A stretch of 40,374 nt of DNA from an uncultured Verrucomicrobia subdivision 3 bacterium (GTDB lineage Bacteria; Verrucomicrobiota; Verrucomicrobiia; Limisphaerales; UBA11358), in NCBI GenBank assembly GCA_903917705.1, contig CAIXBQ010000046.1, positions 1 to 40,374 of the forward strand, read 5' to 3'. How positions within the stretch are numbered: position 1 is the stretch's first letter; each line of letters starts with the position of its first letter. The notes below the pieces were generated by a model that did no database searches, was not told the DNA's origin, and saw nothing but the letters and a program-made list of their open reading frames with translations. Below, piece after piece: positions 1-7,978 of this stretch. The position numbers and the translations under genes were made by a program.

Positions 1-105
1 TCGGCCGTCAAACGCAAAGCCCGAGGCTATCGGTCATCTGAATATCAAACCGCCATGCTCTACTTTGTCGCCGGCAAACTGGAAATCCCTTACTATGCCA
101 AATGA
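1..105 (+). CDS. Transposase, C-terminal end only (ISL3-type), cut by window edge
   Basis: An open frame runs from the first base of the window to a TGA at 103-105 and gives 34 residues. It contains VKRKARGYRSSEY followed by a hydrophobic stretch and AGKLEIPYYAK. The pattern K-x-x-ARGYR-x-x-x-x plus a short hydrophobic tail resembles the extreme C-terminus of IS204/IS1001/ISL3-type DDE transposases. The catalytic part would lie left of the window, so it is not possible to say whether the gene is intact. It ends only 42 bases before the next start codon, so either the IS right end lies in 106-147 or this is an IS remnant that lost its end. No terminal inverted repeat could be tested, because the left end is not in the window. 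Confidence 0.5.
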   Translation, partial: SAVKRKARGYRSSEYQTAMLYFVAGKLEIPYYAK

Positions 106-147
106 CTCGACTTATTACCCATTACCAACAACGAGGAACCATAAATT

Positions 148-1101
148 ATGATCCTACTTCTTGGCGCGTCGGGCTATCTCGGCGAGGCGTTTGTCACCGA
201 ATTGCGGCGGCGCAAAACCGATTTCATCACGCTGTCGCGGCAGCAGGTGGATTACTCGCGGTTTGACCGGCTGCTGGAATTTCTCCGGGCGAAAAAGCCG
301 GTGTTCGTGGTGAACGCCGCCGGCTACACGGGCAAGCCGAACGTGGACGCGTGTGAACTGGACAAGGCGGGCACGCTGGTCGGCAACACGCTGCTGCCGC
401 AGACCATCGCCCACGCCTGCCTGGCGGCGAAGATCCCGTGGGGCCACGTCTCCAGCGGCTGCATCTATTCCGGCGCGAAGATCGCCGAGGGCGGCACCGT
501 CCGCGTGGCGAAGGACATGACCCAGCCGGAACTGCATGCGCTCGCGGAAAAGAAATCGCCGACGATCCTCGGCTTCACGGAGACGGACACGCCGAACTTT
601 ACGTTCCGCGCCCAGCCGTGCAGCTTTTACAGCGGCACCAAGGCGCTGGGCGAGGAGGCGATGGCCGGGCTCGGCGAGAATTACATCTGGCGGCTGCGCA
701 TCCCGTTCGACGAGTTCGACAACAAGCGGAATTACCTGAGCAAGGTGCAGCGCTACGTGAAGGCCTACGAGAACGTGAACTCCATCTCCCACCGCGGTGA
801 GTTCGCGAAGGTGTGCCTCGACCTGTGGGAGCGCCGCGCGCCGTTCGGCATCTACAACATGACGAACCCGGGCTACGTCACCACGCGGCACGTCGTGGGG
901 TTGATTGAGAAATTCCTGAAGCCGGGGCGGAAGTTCGAGTTCTGGGCGAATGACGACGAGTTTTACCAGATCGCCGCCCGGACACCGCGCTCCAACTGCG
1001 TGATGGACGTCTCCAAGCTGCTGGCCACCGGCGTGAAGGTCCGCGACGTGGAAGAGGCGCTGGAGGATTCGCTGAAAAACTGGAAGCCCGAGAAACCCTG
1101 A
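148..1101 (+). CDS. dTDP-4-dehydrorhamnose reductase-like sugar-nucleotide reductase (extended SDR)
   Basis: The 317-residue protein is an NAD(P)-dependent short-chain dehydrogenase of the RmlD substrate-binding/epimerase class. The N-terminal Rossmann motif GASGYLG is at residues 6-12, NAAGYTG at 56-62 is the conserved strand-4 region, SSGCIYSG at 102-109 holds the active-site serine region, and the catalytic YxxxK is Y161-S-G-T-K165. GAGGA at 133-137 supports the ATG at 148. The length suits the family. It is followed 19 bases later by rfbB, so the two likely form an operon making a dTDP-deoxysugar. Neither rmlA nor rmlC is present here. Exact RmlD function is inferred. A 4-ketoreductase or epimerase making another 6-deoxysugar is an equally good reading, because the middle region (residues 110-160) is longer than in typical RmlD. 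Confidence 0.8.
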   Translation: MILLLGASGYLGEAFVTELRRRKTDFITLSRQQVDYSRFDRLLEFLRAKKPVFVVNAAGYTGKPNVDACELDKAGTLVGNTLLPQTIAHACLAAKIPWGHVSSGCIYSGAKIAEGGTVRVAKDMTQPELHALAEKKSPTILGFTETDTPNFTFRAQPCSFYSGTKALGEEAMAGLGENYIWRLRIPFDEFDNKRNYLSKVQRYVKAYENVNSISHRGEFAKVCLDLWERRAPFGIYNMTNPGYVTTRHVVGLIEKFLKPGRKFEFWANDDEFYQIAARTPRSNCVMDVSKLLATGVKVRDVEEALEDSLKNWKPEKP

Positions 1102-1120
1102 ACCTTTCCCCACCTCAAAC

Positions 1121-2131
1121 ATGAATTTGCTCATCACTGGCGGCGCGGGCTTCATCGGCTCGAACCTCATCCACCACGTCATCAACGACGCGCGCATCAC
1201 GAAACTCGTCAATCTGGACTGCCTCACCTACGCGGGCCGGCTGGAGAATCTGGCGAGCGTCGCCGCGCATCCGAAATATGTCCTGGAAAAGGTGGATTTG
1301 CGCGACAAGCACGCCACGCTTCAGGTGGTCGAGCGCCACGCGATCACCCACGTCATGCACCTGGCGGCGGAGTCGCACGTGGACCGCTCCATCACCGGCC
1401 CGGGCGATTTCATCACGACGAACATCCTCGGCACGTTCAACCTGCTGGAAGCCTGCCGCGGGTTTTGGAACGGCCGTTTCGAGGGCAAGCGATTTCACCA
1501 TGTGTCCACCGACGAAGTTTACGGCTCGCTCGGCGCCACGGGGCTGTTCACGGAGACGACGGCTTACGCGCCGAACTCCCCCTACTCCGCCAGCAAGGCC
1601 TCGTCGGATTTTCTCGTCCGCGCCTATCATCACACCTACGGCCTGCCGACGGTCATCACGAATTGCTCGAACAATTACGGCCCGTTCCAGTTTCCGGAAA
1701 AGCTCATTCCGGTGGTCATCCAGAGCATCCTCGCGCGCAAGCCGGTGCCGGTGTATGGCGACGGCATGAATGTCCGCGACTGGCTCTACGTGCGCGACCA
1801 TGCGGAGGCGCTGTGGACGGTGTTGCAGCGGGGCCAGCTCGGCGAGACCTACAACATCGGCGGCCACAATGAGTGGGCGAACATCCACATCGTCCAGCTC
1901 ATCTGCGACACGATTGACGAGTTCGCGCCGCAGCTGGGCGGACAGTCGCGCCAGCTCATCAGCTTCGTGAAGGACCGGCCCGGCCACGACCGGCGCTATG
2001 CGATCGACGCCGCGAAGATCCAGCGCGAGCTGGGCTGGACGCCCGCGCACAAGTTCGAGGACGGCATCCGCGAGACCATCCGGTGGTATCTGGACAACCA
2101 GAACTGGGTGCAGGCGGTCCTGAAGAAATAA
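1121..2131 (+). CDS. rfbB: dTDP-glucose 4,6-dehydratase
   Basis: The 336-residue protein converts dTDP-D-glucose to dTDP-4-keto-6-deoxy-D-glucose, the second step of dTDP-rhamnose and related deoxysugar synthesis, in the cytoplasm. Family hallmarks are all visible: the NAD-binding GGAGFIG at residues 7-13, [11 protein letters not shown] at 81-91, the catalytic STDEVYG with T130-D131-E132, YSASK with Y155 and K159, the NCSNNYGP substrate loop at 181-188, and [11 protein letters not shown] at 217-227. The length matches the usual 330-360 residues. It lies 19 bases after the reductase-like gene and 45 bases before the subtilase gene, all on the plus strand. The motif set distinguishes it well from UDP-glucose 4-epimerase, which lacks the T-D-E triad. 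Confidence 0.95.
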   Translation: MNLLITGGAGFIGSNLIHHVINDARITKLVNLDCLTYAGRLENLASVAAHPKYVLEKVDLRDKHATLQVVERHAITHVMHLAAESHVDRSITGPGDFITTNILGTFNLLEACRGFWNGRFEGKRFHHVSTDEVYGSLGATGLFTETTAYAPNSPYSASKASSDFLVRAYHHTYGLPTVITNCSNNYGPFQFPEKLIPVVIQSILARKPVPVYGDGMNVRDWLYVRDHAEALWTVLQRGQLGETYNIGGHNEWANIHIVQLICDTIDEFAPQLGGQSRQLISFVKDRPGHDRRYAIDAAKIQRELGWTPAHKFEDGIRETIRWYLDNQNWVQAVLKK

Positions 2132-2176
2132 TTATCTGAACGCAGCCGCCCGCCGCCCGCTCTAACCACCGTCCGC

Positions 2177-3544
2177 ATGATCCGAACCGCCAGATTGATA
2201 TTGCTCCTCGCGCTGCTGCCGGGCGGGGCGGCGTTCGCGCGCGCCGGCACCGCGACCAATTCGCTGGTCTGGCAGGTGGACCGCGACCGCGTCACCGCCG
2301 ATCTCCGGGGCGAGGCGCTCTGGCCACTGCTGGAGGACATCGCGCATCAGACCGGCTGGCACATCTTCGTGGAGCCCAGCGCGGCGCGGAATGTGGATGT
2401 GAAATTCTCCAATCTCCCCGCGGCGGCGGCCCTGAAGAAGCTGCTCGGCGATTTGAACTTTGCCTACGTCCCGGAGACGAACGAGGCGTCGCAACTCTAT
2501 GTCTTCACCACCAGCATGGCCGCCGCCACGCAGCGCATCAACGCGTCCGCCGCGACCAAGCCGGTTCCCCGCAAGCGCGTCGCCCATGAGCTGCTCGTGA
2601 AGGTCAAGCCCGGCACGGACATTGACGCGCTGGCCAAATCGCTCGGCGCCCGCGTCACCGGCCGCAACGACAAGCTGGGGATTTACCGGCTGCAATTCGC
2701 GGATGACGCCGCGATGGAGACCGCGCTGGGCACCTTGAAAACCAATTCCGATGTGACCGCGGTGGAATATAATTACATCCTCGACCCGCCCGTCGGGGCG
2801 CAGAAAATTGCGAAGGCCCCCGCCGGACCGGTCACGCTGGCGCTAAATCCGCCGGGCGATTCCGGCCGCGTGATCGTGGGCCTGATTGACACGACCATCC
2901 AGTCGCTCGGCGCGGACCTCGACCCGTTCCTGCTCAAGCAGATCTCCATCACCGGCGACACGACGGTCAGCAGCACCGATCCGACCCATGCGACCGGGAT
3001 GGCCGAGACCATCCTCCGCGCCCTGGCCGCACAGGGCGGCGCCACTTCCGCACAGATCCTGCCCGTGGATGTCTATGGCAACAGCGAAACCACCACGAGT
3101 TGGAACGTGGCGCTGGGCGTCCAGGCCGCCATCAATGGCGGCGCCACCGTCTTGAACCTGAGCTTGAGCGGGACCAGCGACAGCGCGATCCTCGACGATG
3201 TCATCCAGCAGGCGATTGCGAAGGGAATCGTGGTGTTTGCGGCCGCCGGCAACCAGCCCGTCAACACCCCGACCTATCCGGCGGCGATTCCCGGCGTGGT
3301 GGCCGTGGCCGCCACGCAAGGTGGCCAGCTCACTTCCTACTCGAACTTTGGCAGCTTCATCGCCATTGCGCTCCCCGGGGCCAGCGTGATTTATCTCGGC
3401 AATCAGGCGTTCGTCGTCCAAGGCACGTCTCCAGCCACAGCCTACGCCACGGGCATCGCGGCGGGAACCAAAAGCGGAACATCCCTGACGTGGGCGCAGA
3501 TCCTCCAAGCCATGCAGCAGAAATTCCCGGTCCCTCAAAAGTAA
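2177..3544 (+). CDS. Secreted subtilase-family (S8) protease with STN-like and fervidolysin-type N-terminal domains
   Basis: The 455-residue protein starts with a signal peptide (residues 1-23, cleavage near ARA-G). Residues 42-112 resemble a secretin/TonB short N-terminal (STN-like) domain (LRGEALWPLLEDIAHQTGW, then LPAAAALKKLLGDL). Residues 136-200 look like a fervidolysin/I9-type propeptide (HELLVKVKPGTDIDALAKSL ending AVEYNYIL). The S8 domain follows, with all three catalytic residues placed as expected: D238 in GLIDTTI, H271 in THATGMAETI, S418 in GTSPATAYATG. The oxyanion N359 is in AAAGN. The usual DTG, HGTHVAG and GTSMAAP motifs are degenerate (DTT, HATGMAE, GTSPATA), so activity is likely but not certain. 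The domain is compact, about 225 residues. It follows rfbB by 45 bases, and no functional link to it is evident. An STN-like domain ahead of an S8 propeptide is an unusual order. Confidence 0.8.
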   Translation: MIRTARLILLLALLPGGAAFARAGTATNSLVWQVDRDRVTADLRGEALWPLLEDIAHQTGWHIFVEPSAARNVDVKFSNLPAAAALKKLLGDLNFAYVPETNEASQLYVFTTSMAAATQRINASAATKPVPRKRVAHELLVKVKPGTDIDALAKSLGARVTGRNDKLGIYRLQFADDAAMETALGTLKTNSDVTAVEYNYILDPPVGAQKIAKAPAGPVTLALNPPGDSGRVIVGLIDTTIQSLGADLDPFLLKQISITGDTTVSSTDPTHATGMAETILRALAAQGGATSAQILPVDVYGNSETTTSWNVALGVQAAINGGATVLNLSLSGTSDSAILDDVIQQAIAKGIVVFAAAGNQPVNTPTYPAAIPGVVAVAATQGGQLTSYSNFGSFIAIALPGASVIYLGNQAFVVQGTSPATAYATGIAAGTKSGTSLTWAQILQAMQQKFPVPQK

Positions 3545-3548
3545 CGGA

Positions 3549-3594
3549 GGCGGTCGGGCGATGGGATCAGGGAAAGTAAAACCCGCCGTCCGCC
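3549..3594. terminator. Hairpin between convergent genes, possible terminator
   Basis: GGCGGTCGG at 3549-3557 can pair with CCGTCCGCC at 3586-3594. That is a 9-base-pair GC-rich stem with one T:T mismatch and a 28-base loop. It lies just after the subtilase stop and just before the 3' end of the oppositely oriented small gene, where a bidirectional terminator would be expected. There is no clear T-run, so intrinsic termination is uncertain. Confidence 0.3.
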
Positions 3595-3604
3595 CCAACC
3601 CCCG

Positions 3605-3778
3605 TCAGTGGGAGCGGCAGCCGTACTTGATAAAGGTGCCGAGGAATAACCCGATGGCCGCAAGCAAAAGCCACGGCTGACCATGCAACAGCAGGAGAAT
3701 CCCCCAACTGATAAAGAAGGCGAACGCGAGAAATACCGCTATGGCCAGACCAAGTTTCATGGTCATGAATATAATCAT
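3605..3778 (-). CDS. Small hydrophobic membrane protein (about 51-57 aa)
   Basis: On the minus strand an ATG at 3778 opens a frame ending with TGA at 3607-3605. It has two further in-frame ATGs at 3766 and 3760. From 3760 the product is 51 residues beginning MKLGLAIAVFLAFAFF. It has two predicted membrane segments (about residues 3-25 and 29-44, counted from 3760), the second with LLLAAIGLFLGTF, and it ends with a short polar tail, KYGCRSH. Spacing of the hydrophobic segments with HGQPW between them looks like a genuine two-helix hairpin protein. GCGGGG just before the 3778 ATG is a possible ribosome-binding site. The family is not recognised and no function is assigned. It is convergent with the subtilase gene and divergent from the GH20 gene, so its promoter may share the 3780-3936 interval with the palindromic site there. 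Confidence 0.55.
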   Translation of the reverse strand: MIIFMTMKLGLAIAVFLAFAFFISWGILLLLHGQPWLLLAAIGLFLGTFIKYGCRSH

Positions 3779-3836
3779 TTGCCCCGCTCATGCAAGCCGT
3801 TAAGCCAAATCATGACAACCGTTCAAAACGGGTTAA

Positions 3837-3883
3837 GGGCATATTTATGCTCTATCATCAAGCCGGGCAAAACCGGATAATAG
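3837..3883 (+). promoter_or_regulatory. Palindromic operator-like site and putative promoter of the GH20 gene
   Basis: GGGCATATTTATGCTC at 3837-3852 is an almost perfect inverted repeat (GGGCAT, ATTT spacer, ATGCTC). It is followed by CTA, then CGGG at 3864-3867, then an AT-rich GATAAT at 3876-3881 that could serve as a -10 element. The same arrangement, with the same offsets, occurs on the minus strand at 28494-28448 upstream of the PATR/chitinase gene run. The palindrome would sit at or upstream of the -35 region, where an activator or repressor could act. The regulator is not identifiable from this window. Seen: the shared sequence. Inferred: its regulatory role. Confidence 0.5.
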
Positions 3884-3936
3884 AGGGAAAGACAGCTGGG
3901 GTTTAGCCACCGACCACGGGGCCGCTTCAGCCAGCC

Positions 3937-5526
3937 ATGATGAAAAAAACGGGAACGGGAATGTTTATGAAAAATCTATTAATTATTGTCAGCCTCGCGA
4001 CCAGCGCCCTGACGGCGTCGGCCGCCGGACTGGATTTGATTCCCTGGCCGGCCAAGGTGCAGCCGGAGCCCGGACAATTCACCATCAACCAGCAAACCGT
4101 CGTCACCGCCGACGCGCCGTTCGCCGCTGAAGCCGCGCTGTTGGCCGGCGATATTCATCTGAAAACCGCCGCCGGGGCGAAGGCCAACCGGATCCGGTTG
4201 ACGACTCAAGGCGCGGAAGCGCTCGGCGAGGAAGCGTACCGCCTGGAGGTGGACCAGCAAGGCGCGACCATTCACGCGCATTCACCGGCAGGCGCATTTT
4301 ACGGCTGCCAGACCCTCGCGCAACTGCTGGAACCGAAGACGCAAACGATTCCGCTGGTGAAAATCGAGGATGCGCCGCGTTACGCCTGGCGCGGCTTGAT
4401 GCTGGATGTCAGCCGCCATTTCTTTGACCAGCCGACCATACTGCGACTGCTCGACTGGATGGCTGATTACAAACTCAATCGCTTCCACATCCATCTGACC
4501 GATGATCAGGCCTGGCGGATGGAGATTGATAAATATCCGGAACTGACCCGGACCGGGGCGCGGGGGAATTTTACGGACACAAACGCGCCGGCGCGGTTTT
4601 TCACCAAGTCAGAGATGCGGGAAATCATCCGGTACGCGGCGCAGCGGCACATCGTCGTGGTGCCGGAAATCGACATGCCCGGCCACGCCAGCGCCGCCAC
4701 GCGCACGTTCCCGCAGCTGGACGGCGGCGTGAAGACATACAATCCCGCTAGCGAGGCGACGTATGATTTCCTGCAAAACGTGCTGCTGGACGTGATGCAG
4801 ACGTTTCCCTCGCCATGGATCCACTTCGGCGGCGACGAGGTGAACACCAGCGGCTGGGGCAAGGATGCGGCCGCCGCGGAAAAAATGCGGGCCGAGGGGT
4901 TGCAGAAACCCCAGCAGCTCGAAGGTTATTTTGTGCGCCGCATGACTCAGTTCATCTCGCAGCATCACCACACCCCGATGGGCTGGGATGAGATTGTCGC
5001 CGCGAAGCCGGCAACCAACACGGTGGTTTTCTGGTGGCGGCACAACAAGCCGGAAATGCTGGAGCAGGCACTGGCCGGAGGCTATGCCGTCGTGCTCTCG
5101 CCACGTTCGCCGTGCTACTTTGATTATCCGCAGGACAAATCCTACCCGCAGATCGGCTGGAAGATCTGCAACACGCCGGAGGCGGTTTACGGCGGGCCGA
5201 AGATCCCCGCCAGCATTTCGCCGGCGCTGCGCAAAAACATTCTCGGCGTCGAGGCCTGTGTCTGGACCGAGCACATCGGCTCCGTGCCTTATCTGGAATT
5301 CATGATCATGCCGCGCATGGTGGCGCTGGCGGAAATGGCATGGACCGCCGACGGCCAGCGTGACTTTGGGAACTTCAACGCGCGGCTGAAACCGCTGGTG
5401 GCGCAATACCAGCAGCTCGGCATACACAGCTACGACGAGAACAATCCGGAAGGTTCGCTGCGCGAGGCCAGGCCGTCCGCCAAGTTACCCGCCACCGCCA
5501 GCGCAACCTCGGCCAGCCATCAGTAA
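3937..5526 (+). CDS. Secreted beta-N-acetylhexosaminidase, glycoside hydrolase family 20
   Basis: The protein (529 residues from 3937) removes terminal GlcNAc or GalNAc from chitooligosaccharides or glycoconjugates, probably in the periplasm or outside the cell. A signal peptide is present (MKNLLIIVSLATSALTASA). It fits starts at 3961 or 3967 better than 3937, and ACGGGA precedes 3961. The GH20b-type N-domain spans about 32-145 (LDLIPWPAKV, then AGAFYGCQTLAQLL). The catalytic barrel follows with RGLMLDVSRHF at 152-162, NRFHIHLTDDQAWR at 181-194, VPEIDMPGHA at 242-251 and the catalytic Asp-Glu pair D300-E301 in HFGGDEVN. The length is normal. The gene converges on the GH18 gene, and the two coding ends overlap by 7 bases. 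A palindrome shared with the GH18/PL8 gene run lies about 92 bases upstream and suggests co-regulation in chitin or aminosugar use. Confidence 0.93.
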   Translation: MMKKTGTGMFMKNLLIIVSLATSALTASAAGLDLIPWPAKVQPEPGQFTINQQTVVTADAPFAAEAALLAGDIHLKTAAGAKANRIRLTTQGAEALGEEAYRLEVDQQGATIHAHSPAGAFYGCQTLAQLLEPKTQTIPLVKIEDAPRYAWRGLMLDVSRHFFDQPTILRLLDWMADYKLNRFHIHLTDDQAWRMEIDKYPELTRTGARGNFTDTNAPARFFTKSEMREIIRYAAQRHIVVVPEIDMPGHASAATRTFPQLDGGVKTYNPASEATYDFLQNVLLDVMQTFPSPWIHFGGDEVNTSGWGKDAAAAEKMRAEGLQKPQQLEGYFVRRMTQFISQHHHTPMGWDEIVAAKPATNTVVFWWRHNKPEMLEQALAGGYAVVLSPRSPCYFDYPQDKSYPQIGWKICNTPEAVYGGPKIPASISPALRKNILGVEACVWTEHIGSVPYLEFMIMPRMVALAEMAWTADGQRDFGNFNARLKPLVAQYQQLGIHSYDENNPEGSLREARPSAKLPATASATSASHQ

Positions 5527-7523
5527 TTCAACCATACGCGGTAAAACCGGGTCGCCCGATTAGTCGCGCAGCCGACATCCGTCCAGTTTGCGCTCACGCT
5601 GCCGCTGCCGGAAACCACAATCGGCCCGCTCGCGTTCGTCCAGCCGGACAAATTCGCGATCGCCGCCTGCACGCGATTGGTCGCCCCGGCAAGGGTCTTC
5701 CACGCCAGCACAATGTCGTTGCCGCTGCGCAGCGCGGACGTGAAATAAACCGGCGCCGCGACCCCGCAGTTGCCCACCGCCACCCCGTTGACAACGAGGT
5801 TGGTCGGCCCGGGCGGATTGCCACCCGGCGAGGCTTGAAAGGTCAGCGGCAAACTCCCGCCGGCGGGAATCACCGCCGCCGGAGTCCAGCCGCTGCCGAC
5901 GGTAAAATGATTTCCACTGTGCGCGGGCGCTACCCAGTTGTTCAAACCGGCGTCGGCAGCGATCCAGTCAACGCCGGACCAAGGCGCGTCAAAGGCGAAA
6001 CTGTTGATCATGATATTGGTGCTGTTGGGATTGGAAAGGGTCAGCACCGCCCGGAAAGAGCCGCTGTTGTAAGTCACCAGCCATTGCGAAGTAATCGCAC
6101 ACTCGCCGCTGCCGGAACTGGTCGTGCCGCCGCCGGAACCGCCGCCGGTATTATTGTTGGTAATCGTGCCGGTTGACTGCGTAACAAAAAGGTTCGCCCC
6201 GACCGCGTTGGTCAGATTGCAGTAAAGGAATTTATTCGACCCGACGTTCGTATGTCCGGACACGATGACGGAAATGGTCCGGGCGGTTTGCCCCGGCGCG
6301 AAAACAAGCGTGCCATTGGTCGCCGAATAATCGGCCGGCGCCGCCGCCGTGCCGTCGCTGGTGAAATAGGCCACGCTGATCGCGCCGGTCGAAGCCACCG
6401 AAAGACTGACGGGAAACTGAAGGGTGGCGTATCCGTTCGTCGGCATAAGAACGCCGCCATTTGCCGGCGAAACGACCGGCGTCGGACTGGCGCCGCCGCC
6501 GAAGGGCAGAAAGATTCCGTTGAACTGATACGCGGTCTGCGTAACACCGGACTGCCCGGGCTGGTCGCGGTTCACCGACCAGAACGCCAGCATGCCGAAG
6601 TTTTTATTTTCCGCATAGCTGACGAGCTGCGCCGCGGCAGCCTGGTCGAAGATTTCATCCTGCGCATCATTGACCCCCAGCATCGGCGTCACGCCGATCA
6701 TCTGCCAGAGTTGCGCATCGGTCCTGGGGAGATTGGCCGTCGCATAAACCGACTTAAGCTGGTTGAACAGATTGGTGGCCGCCATGATGGCATAATCGCC
6801 CATGTGCCCGCCGGGATTGGGTGCGGCATTATCGCTATAATCCATGGCCATGACATTGACGCAAGCGAGGTTCACGTTGTTGCTGACCGCGGACTGCAAA
6901 ACATAAAGACCATTATTGTCGAGTCCCGATGGCAACACCGGCAGCGTCAAAGAGATTTGCAACTGACGCCCGGCCGCCGCCGCCTCGGATTGGAGCGCGG
7001 CCATCACGGCCGACCGACGTTTTATGGAGGTAACCTCGGCGACCGCCGCGCCTTCAATGTCAAAATCAATCCGCGTGGCGGCATACGTGTTGATGACAAA
7101 TTGATACGCGGTCTTGAGCCGGTTGCTATCGGTGAGGTAGCCCGACAGCTCTGTGCCGGAGGCACCGCCGAAGGAAATCACCACGTCACCGCCCAACGCT
7201 CGAAAATTATTGATGTCGGCGAGGCGGTAACCACCGGCGGCGGAATATTCGGTGTAACCACCCCAGGCAGGAATGTTGGTCGGCGAAGCGTTGGTCGCAT
7301 TCTGGAGAGGATCCGCGACGATGAAAGCCAGTGTGGCATAACGCAGTCCGCTATTCGTCGCGGCACCAACAATGTCATACGGCGGCCACGCCGTGAAATC
7401 CGCATACGGTGTAAAAAGATGCGCCGGCCAGTTGTTCGTTGCCGCCGGCAGCTTGCCGCTTCCAAAAGTCACGAACAAGACCACCACCGCCAGCCACAGC
7501 CGATGTAAAATGTTTTTCATCAT
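5520..7523 (-). CDS. Secreted GH18 chitinase with Calx-beta and CBM2-like modules
   Basis: An extracellular chitinase of about 667 residues, and the last gene of the six-gene run. Tandem ATGs at 7523 and 7520 put the signal peptide (KNILHRLWLAVVVLF, then PAA) at the N-terminus. An in-frame ATG at 7544 is the alternative. Numbered from 7544, the GH18 catalytic domain covers about 40-345. It has VVISFGGASGTEL at 121-133 and TRIDFDIEG at 157-165, with E164 as proton donor. The first two positions of the usual DGxDxDxE are T-R, as in some bacterial GH18 branches. A Calx-beta-like domain (about 370-455) comes next, then a GGGSGGG linker and a CBM2-like module starting GECAITSQWLVTYNSG. A C-terminal domain ends RFYRVWLNY, related to the ends of the neighbouring proteins. 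Substrate is probably crystalline or colloidal chitin. The upstream gene stops at 7551. Confidence 0.88.
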   Translation of the reverse strand: MMKNILHRLWLAVVVLFVTFGSGKLPAATNNWPAHLFTPYADFTAWPPYDIVGAATNSGLRYATLAFIVADPLQNATNASPTNIPAWGGYTEYSAAGGYRLADINNFRALGGDVVISFGGASGTELSGYLTDSNRLKTAYQFVINTYAATRIDFDIEGAAVAEVTSIKRRSAVMAALQSEAAAAGRQLQISLTLPVLPSGLDNNGLYVLQSAVSNNVNLACVNVMAMDYSDNAAPNPGGHMGDYAIMAATNLFNQLKSVYATANLPRTDAQLWQMIGVTPMLGVNDAQDEIFDQAAAAQLVSYAENKNFGMLAFWSVNRDQPGQSGVTQTAYQFNGIFLPFGGGASPTPVVSPANGGVLMPTNGYATLQFPVSLSVASTGAISVAYFTSDGTAAAPADYSATNGTLVFAPGQTARTISVIVSGHTNVGSNKFLYCNLTNAVGANLFVTQSTGTITNNNTGGGSGGGTTSSGSGECAITSQWLVTYNSGSFRAVLTLSNPNSTNIMINSFAFDAPWSGVDWIAADAGLNNWVAPAHSGNHFTVGSGWTPAAVIPAGGSLPLTFQASPGGNPPGPTNLVVNGVAVGNCGVAAPVYFTSALRSGNDIVLAWKTLAGATNRVQAAIANLSGWTNASGPIVVSGSGSVSANWTDVGCATNRATRFYRVWLNY

Positions 7524-7550
7524 ACTTTCAAAATACGATATCATTCCAAC

Positions 7551-7978
7551 TCACGGATAAACGAGGCGGAAGAAGACGGCGGCGTTGGTCCGGTTGAGAG
7601 GTACTGAAACTGCATTCAGGCTGGTTGAGTTTGGCCAGGTGAACCAGTTCGTGCCCAGTCCCCTGCCCGCCGGGTTCGTCTGCACCAGCAAACGCCAGCC
7701 GGCATGATCCGCCGGCCACGACAGATTGAGATTCGTTCCACTCAACCCCGCCAGCAGATTCGTCGGCGTCGTGTTGACCGACGTTGCCACGGCCAGACTC
7801 CCGTCCACCGACAGCTTGTTCGTCCAGTACAGCGGCGCACCGAGCGGCGGCAGGTTGGTGGTGGAAAAATTCCCCGTCCGCCCGCCGGCGCTGAAGAGTT
7901 TGAAGGTGTCGCCCCATTGCAGCGCATTAGTGCCGATGTTCGTCACGACCAGCGCGCCGCCGTAGGTCACGGTGCCAT
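7551..7978 (-). pseudogene. Frame-shifted 3' end of the M11 metallopeptidase-PATR gene
   Basis: This frame encodes about 140 residues, beginning VTYGGALVVTNIGTNALQWG and ending FFRLVYP. This is the standard last PATR-associated segment (a strand after TNDQVVV, then LFSAGG, then LPP) followed by a C-terminal domain like that of the 2167-residue protein. It has no signal peptide or ribosome-binding site of its own. Its nearest start (GTG at 7970) overlaps the preceding stop. Adding one base at 7977/7978 restores one continuous reading, VVTGTVTYGG, from the upstream frame. It is therefore best read as the displaced 3' end of the gene starting at 11770, not as a separate gene. A sequencing or assembly error, a real mutation, or translational slippage could each explain it. 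Confidence 0.75.

Noticed and set aside
154..1227. Minus-strand frame of 357 codons opposite the reductase-like gene
   Set aside because: Antisense shadow of a high-GC coding region, with no recognised domain and low-complexity Arg/Leu/Val composition.
7551..7970. The 139-codon frame as an independent gene
   Set aside because: No ribosome-binding site or signal peptide. It continues the PATR end consensus of the upstream frame once one base is added.
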